Notes: a model not told the origin generated them from the sequence alone. A DNA stretch of 7,968 bases from AB-629-J13 sp964518835 (GCA_964518835.1 CAZFKU010000060.1:1-7968); one strand, 5' to 3'. Shown: positions 1-6,416, counted from the stretch's first letter. Translations and numbers: made by a program.

Positions 1-34
1 ATATAATCGAAGATTTTGTTATAATAGTTAAATC

Positions 35-769
35 CTACTTCCTCAACCTTGCCTTCGAAAACCGAGATTCAGGAATGTCCGCATCAAACTCAATTTCATC
101 AATCACCCACTCTGTTCCCTTGCTGTTATTTTTCAGTTCATCCTTAAAAACATATCGGGAGGGAAACCATCGCCCTTGTACCTTTTTGATGCTGTCCATT
201 GTGGATGTTTTCAGCAGTTTTCCGCTTTTAGCATAGAGTTCTTCTTTCATAGGCAACAGCCATTCTTTATCAATCCATGCCCGTCTTTTCGGATAGGACA
301 ACCCTTTCACTTTTGCATCCAAAACCATGATCCAATGTTCTCGTCCGTCAATTTCAACCGATCCTTCTAATGTGGCTTCGTACAAGTCCATGAGGGGCCG
401 ATCTTCCATCATGTCATTGTAGGACAAATCAGAGCCCATGACAGATTGACGAAGCATGTGTCCGGATATCTGTATGACCCGATCTGTTTGTGGTGAGTAG
501 GTCCAGAGCTTATCTTCCAGTTTCAGCATTTTGGTACCGGCTTCCCGAGGTGGTGAAAGGTATTCAGTAAATGCTTTGTCTGTTCCCACTACCCAGTTTT
601 TGGATTTGATGGTTCGGCTGGCTCTCCGTCCATGAACAATCATTTTACTGGTAATAATCCTGCTTTTGGCATTCAGATTGTTGTCCATTCCCTGAATGAT
701 GTCATCCACTGTTAAGGAGTCTTGGGCTGTCGCCATAACTAAGAACAGCCATAAAATACATTTTCTCAT
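35..769 (-). CDS. LolA-like outer-membrane lipoprotein-sorting protein (periplasmic carrier)
   Basis: The 244-residue product begins with a short Sec signal peptide (about residues 1-16, ending ATAQ) and is predicted to be periplasmic. The segment at residues 70-120 is the family hallmark: YLSPPREAGTKML, then LWTYSPQTDRVIQI, then GSDLSYND at 112-119. This pattern belongs to the LolA-like family annotated as outer membrane lipoprotein-sorting protein, whose fold is an open beta-barrel half-pipe that shields acyl chains. No lipobox follows the signal peptide, so it should be soluble. Length and ends look complete. The ATG overlaps the TGA of the upstream permease (ATGA) and has an AAGGA site about 10 bases before it, so coupled translation is likely. 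Context suggests it accepts cargo from the two FtsX-type permeases. The natural cargo (lipoprotein, lipid or hydrophobic compound) cannot be read from sequence. Family assignment is firm, function inferred. Confidence 0.88.
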   Translation of the reverse strand: MRKCILWLFLVMATAQDSLTVDDIIQGMDNNLNAKSRIITSKMIVHGRRASRTIKSKNWVVGTDKAFTEYLSPPREAGTKMLKLEDKLWTYSPQTDRVIQISGHMLRQSVMGSDLSYNDMMEDRPLMDLYEATLEGSVEIDGREHWIMVLDAKVKGLSYPKRRAWIDKEWLLPMKEELYAKSGKLLKTSTMDSIKKVQGRWFPSRYVFKDELKNNSKGTEWVIDEIEFDADIPESRFSKARLRK

Positions 770-2049
770 GTTTCCAGTTCCTTGAATAATTGTGCCATTT
801 CCCGTTTGTAAACAGCCCTTCCTGCCATCATGGTACCTAATACTGTAGCCAAAACACCGGGGACAAAACCAATGTAGTAAAGTTCTGATGTAATTTGAGC
901 ATAGAACACATTGGACATAATAATGTCTGTTGAAGTCAGGCTTTCCATTGCGGCAGAATAGTCCAGCCCAACTTCCTGCATATAATAGGTTATGCTAAGT
1001 CCTAATCCTGTTCCAATTGTAGTACCAATAAGCCCAATTATAACCGATTCAACAATCAAAGATCTAAACACTTGTCCTTTTGATTCGCCTATAGCCAAAC
1101 GCATTCCAATTTCTCCGTAGCGTCTAAGACCGTTCATCAATCCCATGTTCCATAAGACAATCATAACTATAATCAAAAACACTGCCAGCATGATCGCCAT
1201 GGCGGCATTGCTGAAATCCACCATAGTTCCCATCTGATTGGCATCCCGAAGAGCCATCATAACCGGACTGAAAACATCAGCACTGTCATTATTCATTTCA
1301 TTGAATTGACTTCGAAATGATACGGCTTCTTCATCTACGTATGTAAGAGAATTATTGAACCCTAAAATTTCTGAAGCTGCCTTTTCCATGTCCAATGCTC
1401 TTCTGGCTCCGGAAATATCTAACAGCATCATTTGTTTGTCCACCGGACCTAAATTCAGCTTGAAGGTTCCCACAACATTAAAGTTGTATGTGGTAAATGC
1501 ATTATGCATGGTAGAACCAATGAAAGTCACATCTTCACCGATTTGAACTTTTAACTTTTCTGATAAATTTGTGCTTAACAAAACTTCATTCCCATTTTTA
1601 GGGAGTCTGCCTTTTATAAGTCGCCGTTCTAATTTCCAAATTTCAGCCTGACGGGATTCAGATGAAAGAAAATCAACTCCCAAAGCAAAGACCGGTCCCT
1701 GATTTTTGGTTACACCGTTTTCATCCGGAATATCCAATAATCCGCCAAATGTGATTCGTGGAGTCCAGAAATAATCACTATATTTTTGCTCCAGTTTATG
1801 AATCAGTTGATCTGTGTCCAATAATGCCAAATCGTTTGGGAGAAGTTGTTTTTCATCATGATAAGCCTGAGTCATTATCTTTACATGTCCTGTAGAAACC
1901 ACAGCTGAATCAAGGAACATGCCGTTCATAATACCCGTGAGAAACCCTTGAAACAATACAATCATAGCAACAGTGAGAGTCACCACAAAAATCGGAAAAA
2001 AACTCCGGGAACGATCCCGAAGAATACCTTTGGTCAAAAATTTAATCAT
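766..2049 (-). CDS. FtsX/MacB-type ABC transporter permease (second of pair)
   Basis: The 427-residue inner-membrane permease has the classic four-helix MacB/LolC layout. A first membrane segment lies at about 17-39, a large periplasmic MacB_PCD-like domain at about 41-275, and three C-terminal segments at about 283-305, 331-354 and 389-410. The stretch RRYGEIGMRLAIGESKGQVF near 309-328 is the FtsX cytoplasmic signature that contacts the ATPase. Transporters of this type are mechanotransducers: ATP hydrolysis in the cytoplasm moves the periplasmic domains rather than opening a channel. It overlaps the preceding permease by ATGA and the following LolA-like gene by ATGA, so the three form a translationally coupled block. 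A GAGGT site sits 11 bases before the ATG. Its C-terminus (KREMAQLFKELET) differs from that of its partner, so the two are not recent duplicates and probably form a LolC/LolE-like heterodimer. Substrate unknown. Confidence 0.9.
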   Translation of the reverse strand: MIKFLTKGILRDRSRSFFPIFVVTLTVAMIVLFQGFLTGIMNGMFLDSAVVSTGHVKIMTQAYHDEKQLLPNDLALLDTDQLIHKLEQKYSDYFWTPRITFGGLLDIPDENGVTKNQGPVFALGVDFLSSESRQAEIWKLERRLIKGRLPKNGNEVLLSTNLSEKLKVQIGEDVTFIGSTMHNAFTTYNFNVVGTFKLNLGPVDKQMMLLDISGARRALDMEKAASEILGFNNSLTYVDEEAVSFRSQFNEMNNDSADVFSPVMMALRDANQMGTMVDFSNAAMAIMLAVFLIIVMIVLWNMGLMNGLRRYGEIGMRLAIGESKGQVFRSLIVESVIIGLIGTTIGTGLGLSITYYMQEVGLDYSAAMESLTSTDIIMSNVFYAQITSELYYIGFVPGVLATVLGTMMAGRAVYKREMAQLFKELET

Positions 2050-3227
2050 ACGGCTACTTTACCTCGCAATGCATCCGTAGGTTTCATTTTGGCAATGCGG
2101 CGGGAAGGCATATAACTCACAATAAGAACGATTAAAGATACAACTATTGCAGTAGTCAAAATCAAACCGGCAGAATAAACCGGAATGAGCCGCTTAGCCA
2201 TAATTAAACCCATTTGCCCTTCTGAATAGTCCAGCCCCATGTTGATTCCGTAAATCTGAAAGTACCAAAACACCGGTCCAAACAATATTATCGTCATCAA
2301 AACAGCCAGGATAGCATTGAGTCCTCCTTCCAGAGTAAATAATCCTACCACCCGGGAGCGGGTCATTCCTAGAGCCATGAGGGTCCCGATTTCCTTTCCC
2401 CTGCGAAAAATGGATAAAACCTGTGCATTAAAAATTCCCATGGCGGCTAACACAAGTAAAATGATATACATAATCGCTGCATTGGGTTCATCTGCTTTAA
2501 TCATGGCTTCTATGTCCCTAATTAAATAATTGACATCTCGAAAAATCCAGTCACCCGTTTCACTTTCCGGAAAATTGCCTTTTTCAGAAATTACATAAGT
2601 CACTTCCTTTTCCATCTCCAGCATAGACTGAGCTTTTTTTAACGGTACCCAAATATGACCTGCGTCCAGCTTGAAATTCTCCGTTTTCATAATATGAACC
2701 ACAGTTCCTTCGTCTGCATCGTAGGTGTGGTTTGCATCCAACCAGCGGATAGTGAATGAATCACCAATTTTAAGTTTTGAATCCTTTGCCATCCCGGATC
2801 CAATCATTACAGGAATTGTAGTTTCATCATTACTGACTAAATAATGTGTCGGCAGATTGACAATTTTTTGTTCCGGGGGAACACCTTTCATAATCACCGG
2901 CATAATCCTTCCGTTGGGATAGATGGATGCCTGATTCACCAGCACCGGCACTGCCTTTGTATTTTGTATAAGATTCCTGATTTTTTCCGGAGGAACGGAA
3001 TGAGCATCTTCAAATGTCATGGGATCAGACGGGTCATATTCAGGATGCCAATACACACCTCCAGCTGCTTCTGTGTCTATGGTGACCTGTAAAGCATGCT
3101 CCCGAAAACCATCGTACATAGCAGAAATAAAAATGATCATAAAAAATGAAATTGAGGTTACAAAAACGTTGAGCCAAGTCCGGAGCCTTGCTCCCAATAG
3201 ATTTTTTATTGCTATTTTAAACAGCAT
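2046..3227 (-). CDS. FtsX/MacB-type ABC transporter permease (first of pair)
   Basis: This 393-residue permease has a first membrane segment at about 18-38, a periplasmic domain at about 40-248, and membrane segments near 250-270, 300-325 and 350-373. The FtsX signature FRRGKEIGTLMALGMTRSRV lies at 274-293. The C-terminus MPSRRIAKMKPTDALRG is the usual FtsX-family ending (compare P-A-R-x-A-x-x-x-P-x-x-A-L-R), so the gene is complete. It should pair with the downstream permease and the LolD-like ATPase at 4576-5277 to make a LolCDE/MacB-class complex. No SD site precedes the ATG. Four bases upstream is the TAA of a decayed ATPase fragment, suggesting that this gene was once translated by coupling to an ATPase directly in front of it. 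That coupling now seems lost, because the preceding DUF4143 gene ends about 97 bases earlier. Substrate unknown. Confidence 0.9.
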   Translation of the reverse strand: MLFKIAIKNLLGARLRTWLNVFVTSISFFMIIFISAMYDGFREHALQVTIDTEAAGGVYWHPEYDPSDPMTFEDAHSVPPEKIRNLIQNTKAVPVLVNQASIYPNGRIMPVIMKGVPPEQKIVNLPTHYLVSNDETTIPVMIGSGMAKDSKLKIGDSFTIRWLDANHTYDADEGTVVHIMKTENFKLDAGHIWVPLKKAQSMLEMEKEVTYVISEKGNFPESETGDWIFRDVNYLIRDIEAMIKADEPNAAIMYIILLVLAAMGIFNAQVLSIFRRGKEIGTLMALGMTRSRVVGLFTLEGGLNAILAVLMTIILFGPVFWYFQIYGINMGLDYSEGQMGLIMAKRLIPVYSAGLILTTAIVVSLIVLIVSYMPSRRIAKMKPTDALRGKVAV

Positions 3228-3231
3228 GGTT

Positions 3232-3324
3232 TTACGCTAAATCTTGGATTCTCAATTTCTCATCTTCTGCAAATTGCCCATTGTCTAAATGAATAAATCT
3301 TCAGAGATAAGCAAATAATTTCTC
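3232..3324 (-). pseudogene. C-terminal remnant of a LolD-like ABC ATPase
   Basis: Read on the minus strand from the base after the DUF4143 stop, this stretch translates as EKLFAYL, a TGA stop, then RFIHLDNGQFAEDEKL followed by RIQDLA and TAA. The intact ATPase at 4576-5277 has EKIMGYLRRIIHLDDGQ at residues 207-223, right after its H-loop histidine, so the fragment is the tail of a homologous ATPase. A stop replaces the first Arg of the RR pair, there is no start codon, and everything before the H-loop is gone. It cannot be functional. Its TAA lies 4 bases before the permease ATG, the spacing expected of an ATPase-permease operon junction. The match is too long and too well placed to be chance, although it rests on only about 30 codons. 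Confidence 0.8.
3274..3294 (-). repeat. Direct repeat copy 1, in ATPase remnant
   Basis: These 21 bases encode the IHLDNGQ segment of the ATPase remnant. They match 4609-4629 in the intact ATPase at 20 of 21 positions, same orientation and same reading frame; the only difference is T versus C at 3282/4617. Identity at nearly all third codon positions suggests close common ancestry rather than protein-level conservation alone. The two copies bracket the DUF4143 gene at a distance of 1,335 bases. Confidence 0.75.
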
Positions 3325-4449
3325 TCATGTCAAAAACTCACTATAATTGTCCTGTGATAGAATCTGTGTCTCTGCTTTGGGGTAGGCTTTTAAAAATGTT
3401 GATGGAATTTTCGTTTTTCTTCTTGGATTCCATTTAAATTCGTAAGCAAATAATTGACCGTCTCGTTCTTCTATGTAATCAATTTCTTGTTGTGAGCGGG
3501 TTCTCCAAAAGAATGTGTTTACCCAGCGTTTTGAATAATGATTAATTTTCATGCGTTCGCTTATGAGATAATTTTCCCATAATGGACCCACATCCATCCT
3601 TAATTCCAATCTTGAAAAATTATTAAGTATTGCATTCCGAATCCCGTTATCAAAAAAATATACTTTTCGGGTTTTCTTCAATTCATTTCTCAGATTTCGA
3701 CTCAAAGTCCCTAACCTAAAAATCACATAGCTTTTTTCCAATAAATCAATATATCGTTCAACTGTTTGGTTGTCTGCACCAACCAGCTGTCCTAATTCAT
3801 TGTAACTAACTTGACTCCCTAATTGCAGAGCCAATGCCTGCAATAATTTTTCTAAAATTGAGGGTTTTTTCAATTGTTCAAAAGAGAGTAAATCTTTATA
3901 TAAAAAGCTATCTGATAATGTTTTAAGTGTTTCCCGCTCTTCTCCGGGATGATTAACCACGTCTGGGTATGACCCATAGATTAATCTATTTTCCAAACTC
4001 CGTTTTTCATTTAATACGCTTTTATGGTTTGCTAATTCACTAAATGAGAGAGGAAACAAAAAATAATCATATTTTCTACCCGTTAAGGGTTCATTGATGT
4101 GATTTGCCAATTCAAATGATGATGATCCAGTTGCAAGTATTTGCACATCTTTTAAATTATCAACCATTAATTTTAATGTAATGCCTATATTTAAAACCCG
4201 TTGTGCCTCATCAATAACGACTAATTTATGGTTGCCTACTAATGCTTGTAATTCCACTGATGTAACATCGGTTAACATTTTTCGGGCATCCGGTTCATCT
4301 CCATTTAACCAAAGCACTTTCATGTTACTTTTATTGGCTATTTTTTTGGCAATAGTTGTTTTACCAACCTGTCTAGCACCAGAAAGTATAATAACTTTTT
4401 TTTTGCCAAAGGATTCCATAATCGATTTTTCTATAACTCTATTAAACAT
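3325..4449 (-). CDS. AAA-family ATPase with DUF4143 domain
   Basis: From the ATG at 4449 the product has 374 residues. Walker A is GARQVGKTT (24-32), Walker B LVVIDEAQ (76-83) and sensor 1 ILATGSS (104-110), giving an AAA_14-type ATPase at about 1-140. A helical, winged-helix-like middle follows, with NQTVERYIDLLEKSYVIF at 227-244. The DUF4143 region ends with QEIDYIEERDGQLFAYEFKW (321-340), a spacing of acidic residues and lysine like the PD-(D/E)XK nuclease fold. The end (LSQDNYSEFLT) is the usual family end, so the gene is complete. This family is large, often multicopy and patchily distributed; its role is not established. An in-frame ATG at 4503 adds 18 residues, but it lies inside an operator-like palindrome and has no SD, whereas 4449 has AAAGAGG 4 bases upstream. 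The gene separates the ABC ATPase from its permeases and looks inserted. Function unknown. Confidence 0.9.
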   Translation of the reverse strand: MFNRVIEKSIMESFGKKKVIILSGARQVGKTTIAKKIANKSNMKVLWLNGDEPDARKMLTDVTSVELQALVGNHKLVVIDEAQRVLNIGITLKLMVDNLKDVQILATGSSSFELANHINEPLTGRKYDYFLFPLSFSELANHKSVLNEKRSLENRLIYGSYPDVVNHPGEERETLKTLSDSFLYKDLLSFEQLKKPSILEKLLQALALQLGSQVSYNELGQLVGADNQTVERYIDLLEKSYVIFRLGTLSRNLRNELKKTRKVYFFDNGIRNAILNNFSRLELRMDVGPLWENYLISERMKINHYSKRWVNTFFWRTRSQQEIDYIEERDGQLFAYEFKWNPRRKTKIPSTFLKAYPKAETQILSQDNYSEFLT

Positions 4450-4453
4450 TATT

Positions 4454-4460
4454 CCTCTTT
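4454..4460 (-). promoter_or_regulatory. Ribosome binding site deciding the DUF4143 start
   Basis: AAAGAGG lies 4 bases before the ATG at 4449 and is the strongest SD-like site in the window. Several neighbouring genes have none, so this supports the shorter start over the ATG at 4503. It also fits the gene being an independently expressed unit. Confidence 0.65.
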
Positions 4461-4486
4461 TTAATTTGTGAGAATATAATAAAAAT

Positions 4487-4502
4487 TGCGTACAAAAACG
4501 CA
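4487..4502. promoter_or_regulatory. Operator-like palindrome, copy 1 (TGCGT-N6-ACGCA)
   Basis: TGCGT at 4487-4491 and its complement ACGCA at 4498-4502 are separated by 6 bases. The site lies 38-53 bases before the chosen ATG of the DUF4143 gene, where a repressor could block the promoter or the first transcribed bases. Its centre is 32 bp, about three helical turns, from that of the copy at 4519-4534, so two dimers would sit on the same DNA face. The regulator is not recognised and none is encoded in the window. Confidence 0.55.
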
Positions 4503-4507
4503 TATTA

Positions 4508-4545
4508 TCATAACATATTGCGTAATGATACGCAATATGTTATGA
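4508..4545. repeat. Perfect 17-bp inverted repeat with 4-base loop
   Basis: The left arm TCATAACATATTGCGTA (4508-4524) and right arm TACGCAATATGTTATGA (4529-4545) are exact reverse complements around ATGA. The stem is AT-rich. In the minus direction it is followed, after several bases, by a run of five T (4493-4497), so it could act as a weak terminator for the ABC ATPase transcript. It could equally be an extended operator, because it contains the TGCGT-N6-ACGCA core, or mark the edge of the inserted DUF4143 unit. No matching copy is visible at the other end of that unit, which argues against terminal inverted repeats. Confidence 0.85.
4519..4534. promoter_or_regulatory. Operator-like palindrome, copy 2 (TGCGT-N6-ACGCA)
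   Basis: This is the core of the 17-bp inverted repeat and has the same half-sites and 6-base spacing as copy 1. The octamer ATTGCGTA is shared exactly by both copies (4485-4492 and 4517-4524). A dimeric repressor or activator of a helix-turn-helix family is the natural reader of such a site. The arm symmetry extends beyond the core here but not in copy 1, suggesting this is the stronger site. Confidence 0.55.
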
Positions 4546-4575
4546 CAGTGGAATCAATCTTAAAATCGTTGATAG

Positions 4576-5277
4576 CTATTTTGTTGCTATTCGCTCATCT
4601 TTTGAAATTTGCCCATCGTCTAAATGAATGATCCGCCTTAAATAGCCCATAATTTTTTCATCATGAGTGGCAAAGACAAATGAAGTGGACAATTCTTTGT
4701 TCAGTCGGACCATTATCTTCATAATATGATGTGAATTCTCCGCATCCAAATTTGCAGTTGGTTCATCAGCCAGAATTAACGCCGGTTCATGAACAATTGA
4801 CCGAGCTATAGCGGTGCGCTGGCATTCTCCTCCGCTGAGCATTGCAGGGCGTGAGTCTGTTTTATCGCTTAAACCAACCCATTCTATAGCTCTGCTTACC
4901 CTTTTCTCTCTTTCTCTGGAATCAACTTTATTCAAAATCAAAGGCAGTTCTACATTTTCAAAGACTGAATAAACAGGCAGCAAGTTGTAACTCTGGAATA
5001 TGAAACCCATATTTTTCCTTCTCATTTCTGCCCTTTCTTTATGGAATGTGTCGTTTAAAACCTTGCCCAAAACGCTTACTTGTCCTTCGCTGGGGGCGTC
5101 CAGTCCTCCAATGATATTAAGTAATGTTGTTTTTCCTGAACCCGAAGGACCAACCAGCCCAATAAACTCGCCTGTGGATAAAGATAAGTTTATATCTCTT
5201 AAGGCAGTAAAATATCCACTGCCAATGGGAAATTGTTTCTTGAGATTTTTTATTCGAACAATTTTTGAAGTTGACAT
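4576..5277 (-). CDS. LolD/MacB-type ABC transporter ATP-binding protein
   Basis: The 233-residue ATPase is the usual length for LolD-type proteins. It has Walker A GPSGSGKT (43-50), Q-loop Gln95 in FQSYNLLPVYSV, signature LSGGE (147-151), Walker B LILADE (167-172), D-loop ANLD (175-178) and H-loop His205 in FATHDE. All catalytic residues are present. The residue after LSGGE is Cys where Gln or Arg is usual, a tolerated change. It should be the cytoplasmic motor for the two FtsX-type permeases at 766-3227, although the DUF4143 gene and an ATPase remnant now lie between. The ATG is 6 bases after the TAA of the barrel gene, with no clear SD, so it is probably in the same operon. Residues 214-220 and following are repeated in the remnant downstream. 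The C-terminus (KDERIATK) differs from the remnant's tail. Confidence 0.93.
   Translation of the reverse strand: MSTSKIVRIKNLKKQFPIGSGYFTALRDINLSLSTGEFIGLVGPSGSGKTTLLNIIGGLDAPSEGQVSVLGKVLNDTFHKERAEMRRKNMGFIFQSYNLLPVYSVFENVELPLILNKVDSREREKRVSRAIEWVGLSDKTDSRPAMLSGGECQRTAIARSIVHEPALILADEPTANLDAENSHHIMKIMVRLNKELSTSFVFATHDEKIMGYLRRIIHLDDGQISKDERIATK
4609..4629 (-). repeat. Direct repeat copy 2, in the intact ABC ATPase
   Basis: These bases encode the IHLDDGQ segment near the end of the intact ATPase. They pair with 3274-3294 at 20 of 21 positions in the same frame. Joining the two copies would give an ATPase of about 236 residues with the remnant's tail, ending 4 bases before the permease start. 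Confidence 0.75.
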
Positions 5278-5283
5278 GTCGTT

Positions 5284-6375
5284 TTAATGATTATAGATAA
5301 ATATTAATTGCAATCCTGTGTTAAAACCAAATTGGGAGTCCGAAAAATTCATATTAGAGAAATTGTAATCGCTTCTTTTTGGATTTATTGAGACAATTAA
5401 ATTTAAACTGAAACTATCGTAAGTAGTACTCCACCTTATATGATTATATGAGTGGTTTTTATTATAGTCTGCTTGACTTATAAACATAATTTGATTAACT
5501 GCACCCATTGGAACACTCGCCATGAAAGCTGCGTATGTGTTTTTAGAAGTTGTTTGATAGTTTTTGATATGCATGATTTCCATCATTAAATAAATTCCGC
5601 TTATAATGGGAAGGGTATAGTCAATTCCAAATGTATAGGCACCAACTTTTTTTTTATTAGATAACACTATATTGCTTTCATTCCAAAATCCAATTACTCC
5701 ATCATACCGAAAATCAAGTGCTACTCGGTTGTTTGGTTGATTGATCAAAATGCCGGTTTGTCCTATGAACTGCAAAGAGTCTGAAGGATCGTGGTGTAAT
5801 GTAAAACCCCATTCACCAATATTTGTAGAAATTTCAGACCGACAACCAACTGAATAATTATTGAATTTATCTCTGATAACCCACCCCCAATATGAAACCG
5901 AATTTGACGGATAATATCGTAACCGCAATGATTCAACACCATCGGTCTGCTCCGTGGGGTCTTTCAAATTAAATGTATCAAACCATGAAAGTGAACGAAG
6001 AATTTGTGATGGTCCGAAAACAATTTTTTGTAAGCCAATTCTTCCTTCAAATTTTTCAGTGGAATATCGAATCCAGAACCGATGATTTTTTTCAAACTTT
6101 GAGATAAGGGAACTGCTGGAGTATTTTCGATCAAACCTGTATGCCCACTCAAAATCAATAAATGAAAAATTCGACAAGTCTCTGGATAATGACAGAGTAG
6201 GAATATAACCCAAAGTTGACTCAAATGATGTTTGTTTGGAAGAAGCATCATATTCTTTTAGCCCGACCGTCCAAAATTGTCCTTTTAAAAAATCTGACTG
6301 GCCACATAAAGGGACTTTATAAATGAAAATTATAAAAACGAATAAAATAAGTTTAATAATATTTGTAATATACAA
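5284..6375 (-). CDS. Outer-membrane beta-barrel, porin-like
   Basis: The roughly 363-residue protein has an N-terminal hydrophobic signal (LILFVFIIFIY at about 9-19, likely cleavage near CGQ at 24-26). Alternating beta-strand-like segments rich in aromatic residues follow to the end. Residues 113-147 carry the pattern IGLQKIVFGPSQIL, then WFDTFNLKDPTEQTDGV. This resembles the G-R-Q-x-x-x-W/F-G and D-P-x-E-x-x-D-G-V signature of long outer-membrane barrels such as DUF1302 and alginate-export-like proteins. No exact family can be claimed. The frame has no ATG at or near its start: TTG at 6375 is the best candidate, with no SD, and the frame is open for about 14 more codons upstream. The start is therefore uncertain. 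It is 41 bases after the previous gene and 6 before the ATPase. It probably forms the outer-membrane end of the export system. The gene looks more AT-rich than the permeases. Confidence 0.75.
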   Translation of the reverse strand: MYITNIIKLILFVFIIFIYKVPLCGQSDFLKGQFWTVGLKEYDASSKQTSFESTLGYIPTLSLSRDLSNFSFIDFEWAYRFDRKYSSSSLISKFEKNHRFWIRYSTEKFEGRIGLQKIVFGPSQILRSLSWFDTFNLKDPTEQTDGVESLRLRYYPSNSVSYWGWVIRDKFNNYSVGCRSEISTNIGEWGFTLHHDPSDSLQFIGQTGILINQPNNRVALDFRYDGVIGFWNESNIVLSNKKKVGAYTFGIDYTLPIISGIYLMMEIMHIKNYQTTSKNTYAAFMASVPMGAVNQIMFISQADYNKNHSYNHIRWSTTYDSFSLNLIVSINPKRSDYNFSNMNFSDSQFGFNTGLQLIFIYNH

Positions 6376-6416
6376 ATTATATTTATTGGTACTGTAAACG
6401 AAAAAATCTAAACTTA

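Larger units (their letters stand above)
4450..4575 (-). promoter_or_regulatory. Intergenic control region of the DUF4143 gene
   Basis: This is the largest gap in an otherwise tightly packed gene run. From the upstream end it holds about 30 bases without recognisable features, then the inverted repeat, the two palindromes, an AT-rich stretch (4461-4486) and the SD. The AT-rich stretch and a GATAAT-like hexamer at 4503-4508 (minus strand) could serve as -10 elements. No -35 at good spacing stands out, so no promoter is assigned. The gap implies that the DUF4143 gene has its own promoter rather than depending on the operon. Confidence 0.5.

Noticed and set aside
1..34. Rho-independent terminator after the LolA-like gene.
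   Set aside because: No GC-rich hairpin or T run on the minus strand is visible in these 34 bases. The operon may continue beyond the window.
3300..3330. Possible terminal inverted repeat at the downstream end of the DUF4143 unit matching the 17-bp repeat at 4508-4545.
   Set aside because: Only a 5-base AGAGA/TCTCT symmetry is present (about 3303-3325), with no TACGCAAT motif, so a classical transposon or MITE structure is not supported.
3232..4449. The DUF4143 frame continues, through two TGA codons, into the ATPase remnant, as if one long fused protein used TGA as sense.
   Set aside because: Both permease genes end at TGA in neat ATGA overlaps, tryptophan is encoded by TGG, and the DUF4143 protein already has its usual family end before the TGA. 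The shared frame has a one-in-three chance of being accidental.
4450..4503. A longer DUF4143 start at the ATG at 4503, adding 18 residues.
   Set aside because: That ATG overlaps an operator-like palindrome and has no SD, while the ATG at 4449 has AAAGAGG 4 bases upstream and starts at the usual family N-terminus just before Walker A.
4825..4842. Cys after LSGGE in the ABC signature as a sign of an inactive ATPase.
   Set aside because: Walker A, Walker B, Q-loop and H-loop are all intact and the position after LSGGE varies among active ATPases, so this is only a mild oddity.
5964..6251. Minus-strand 95-codon open frame inside the barrel gene.
   Set aside because: It is another frame of the barrel gene, and the barrel frame carries the signal peptide and family motif. 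It gives no sign of a frameshifted fragment.
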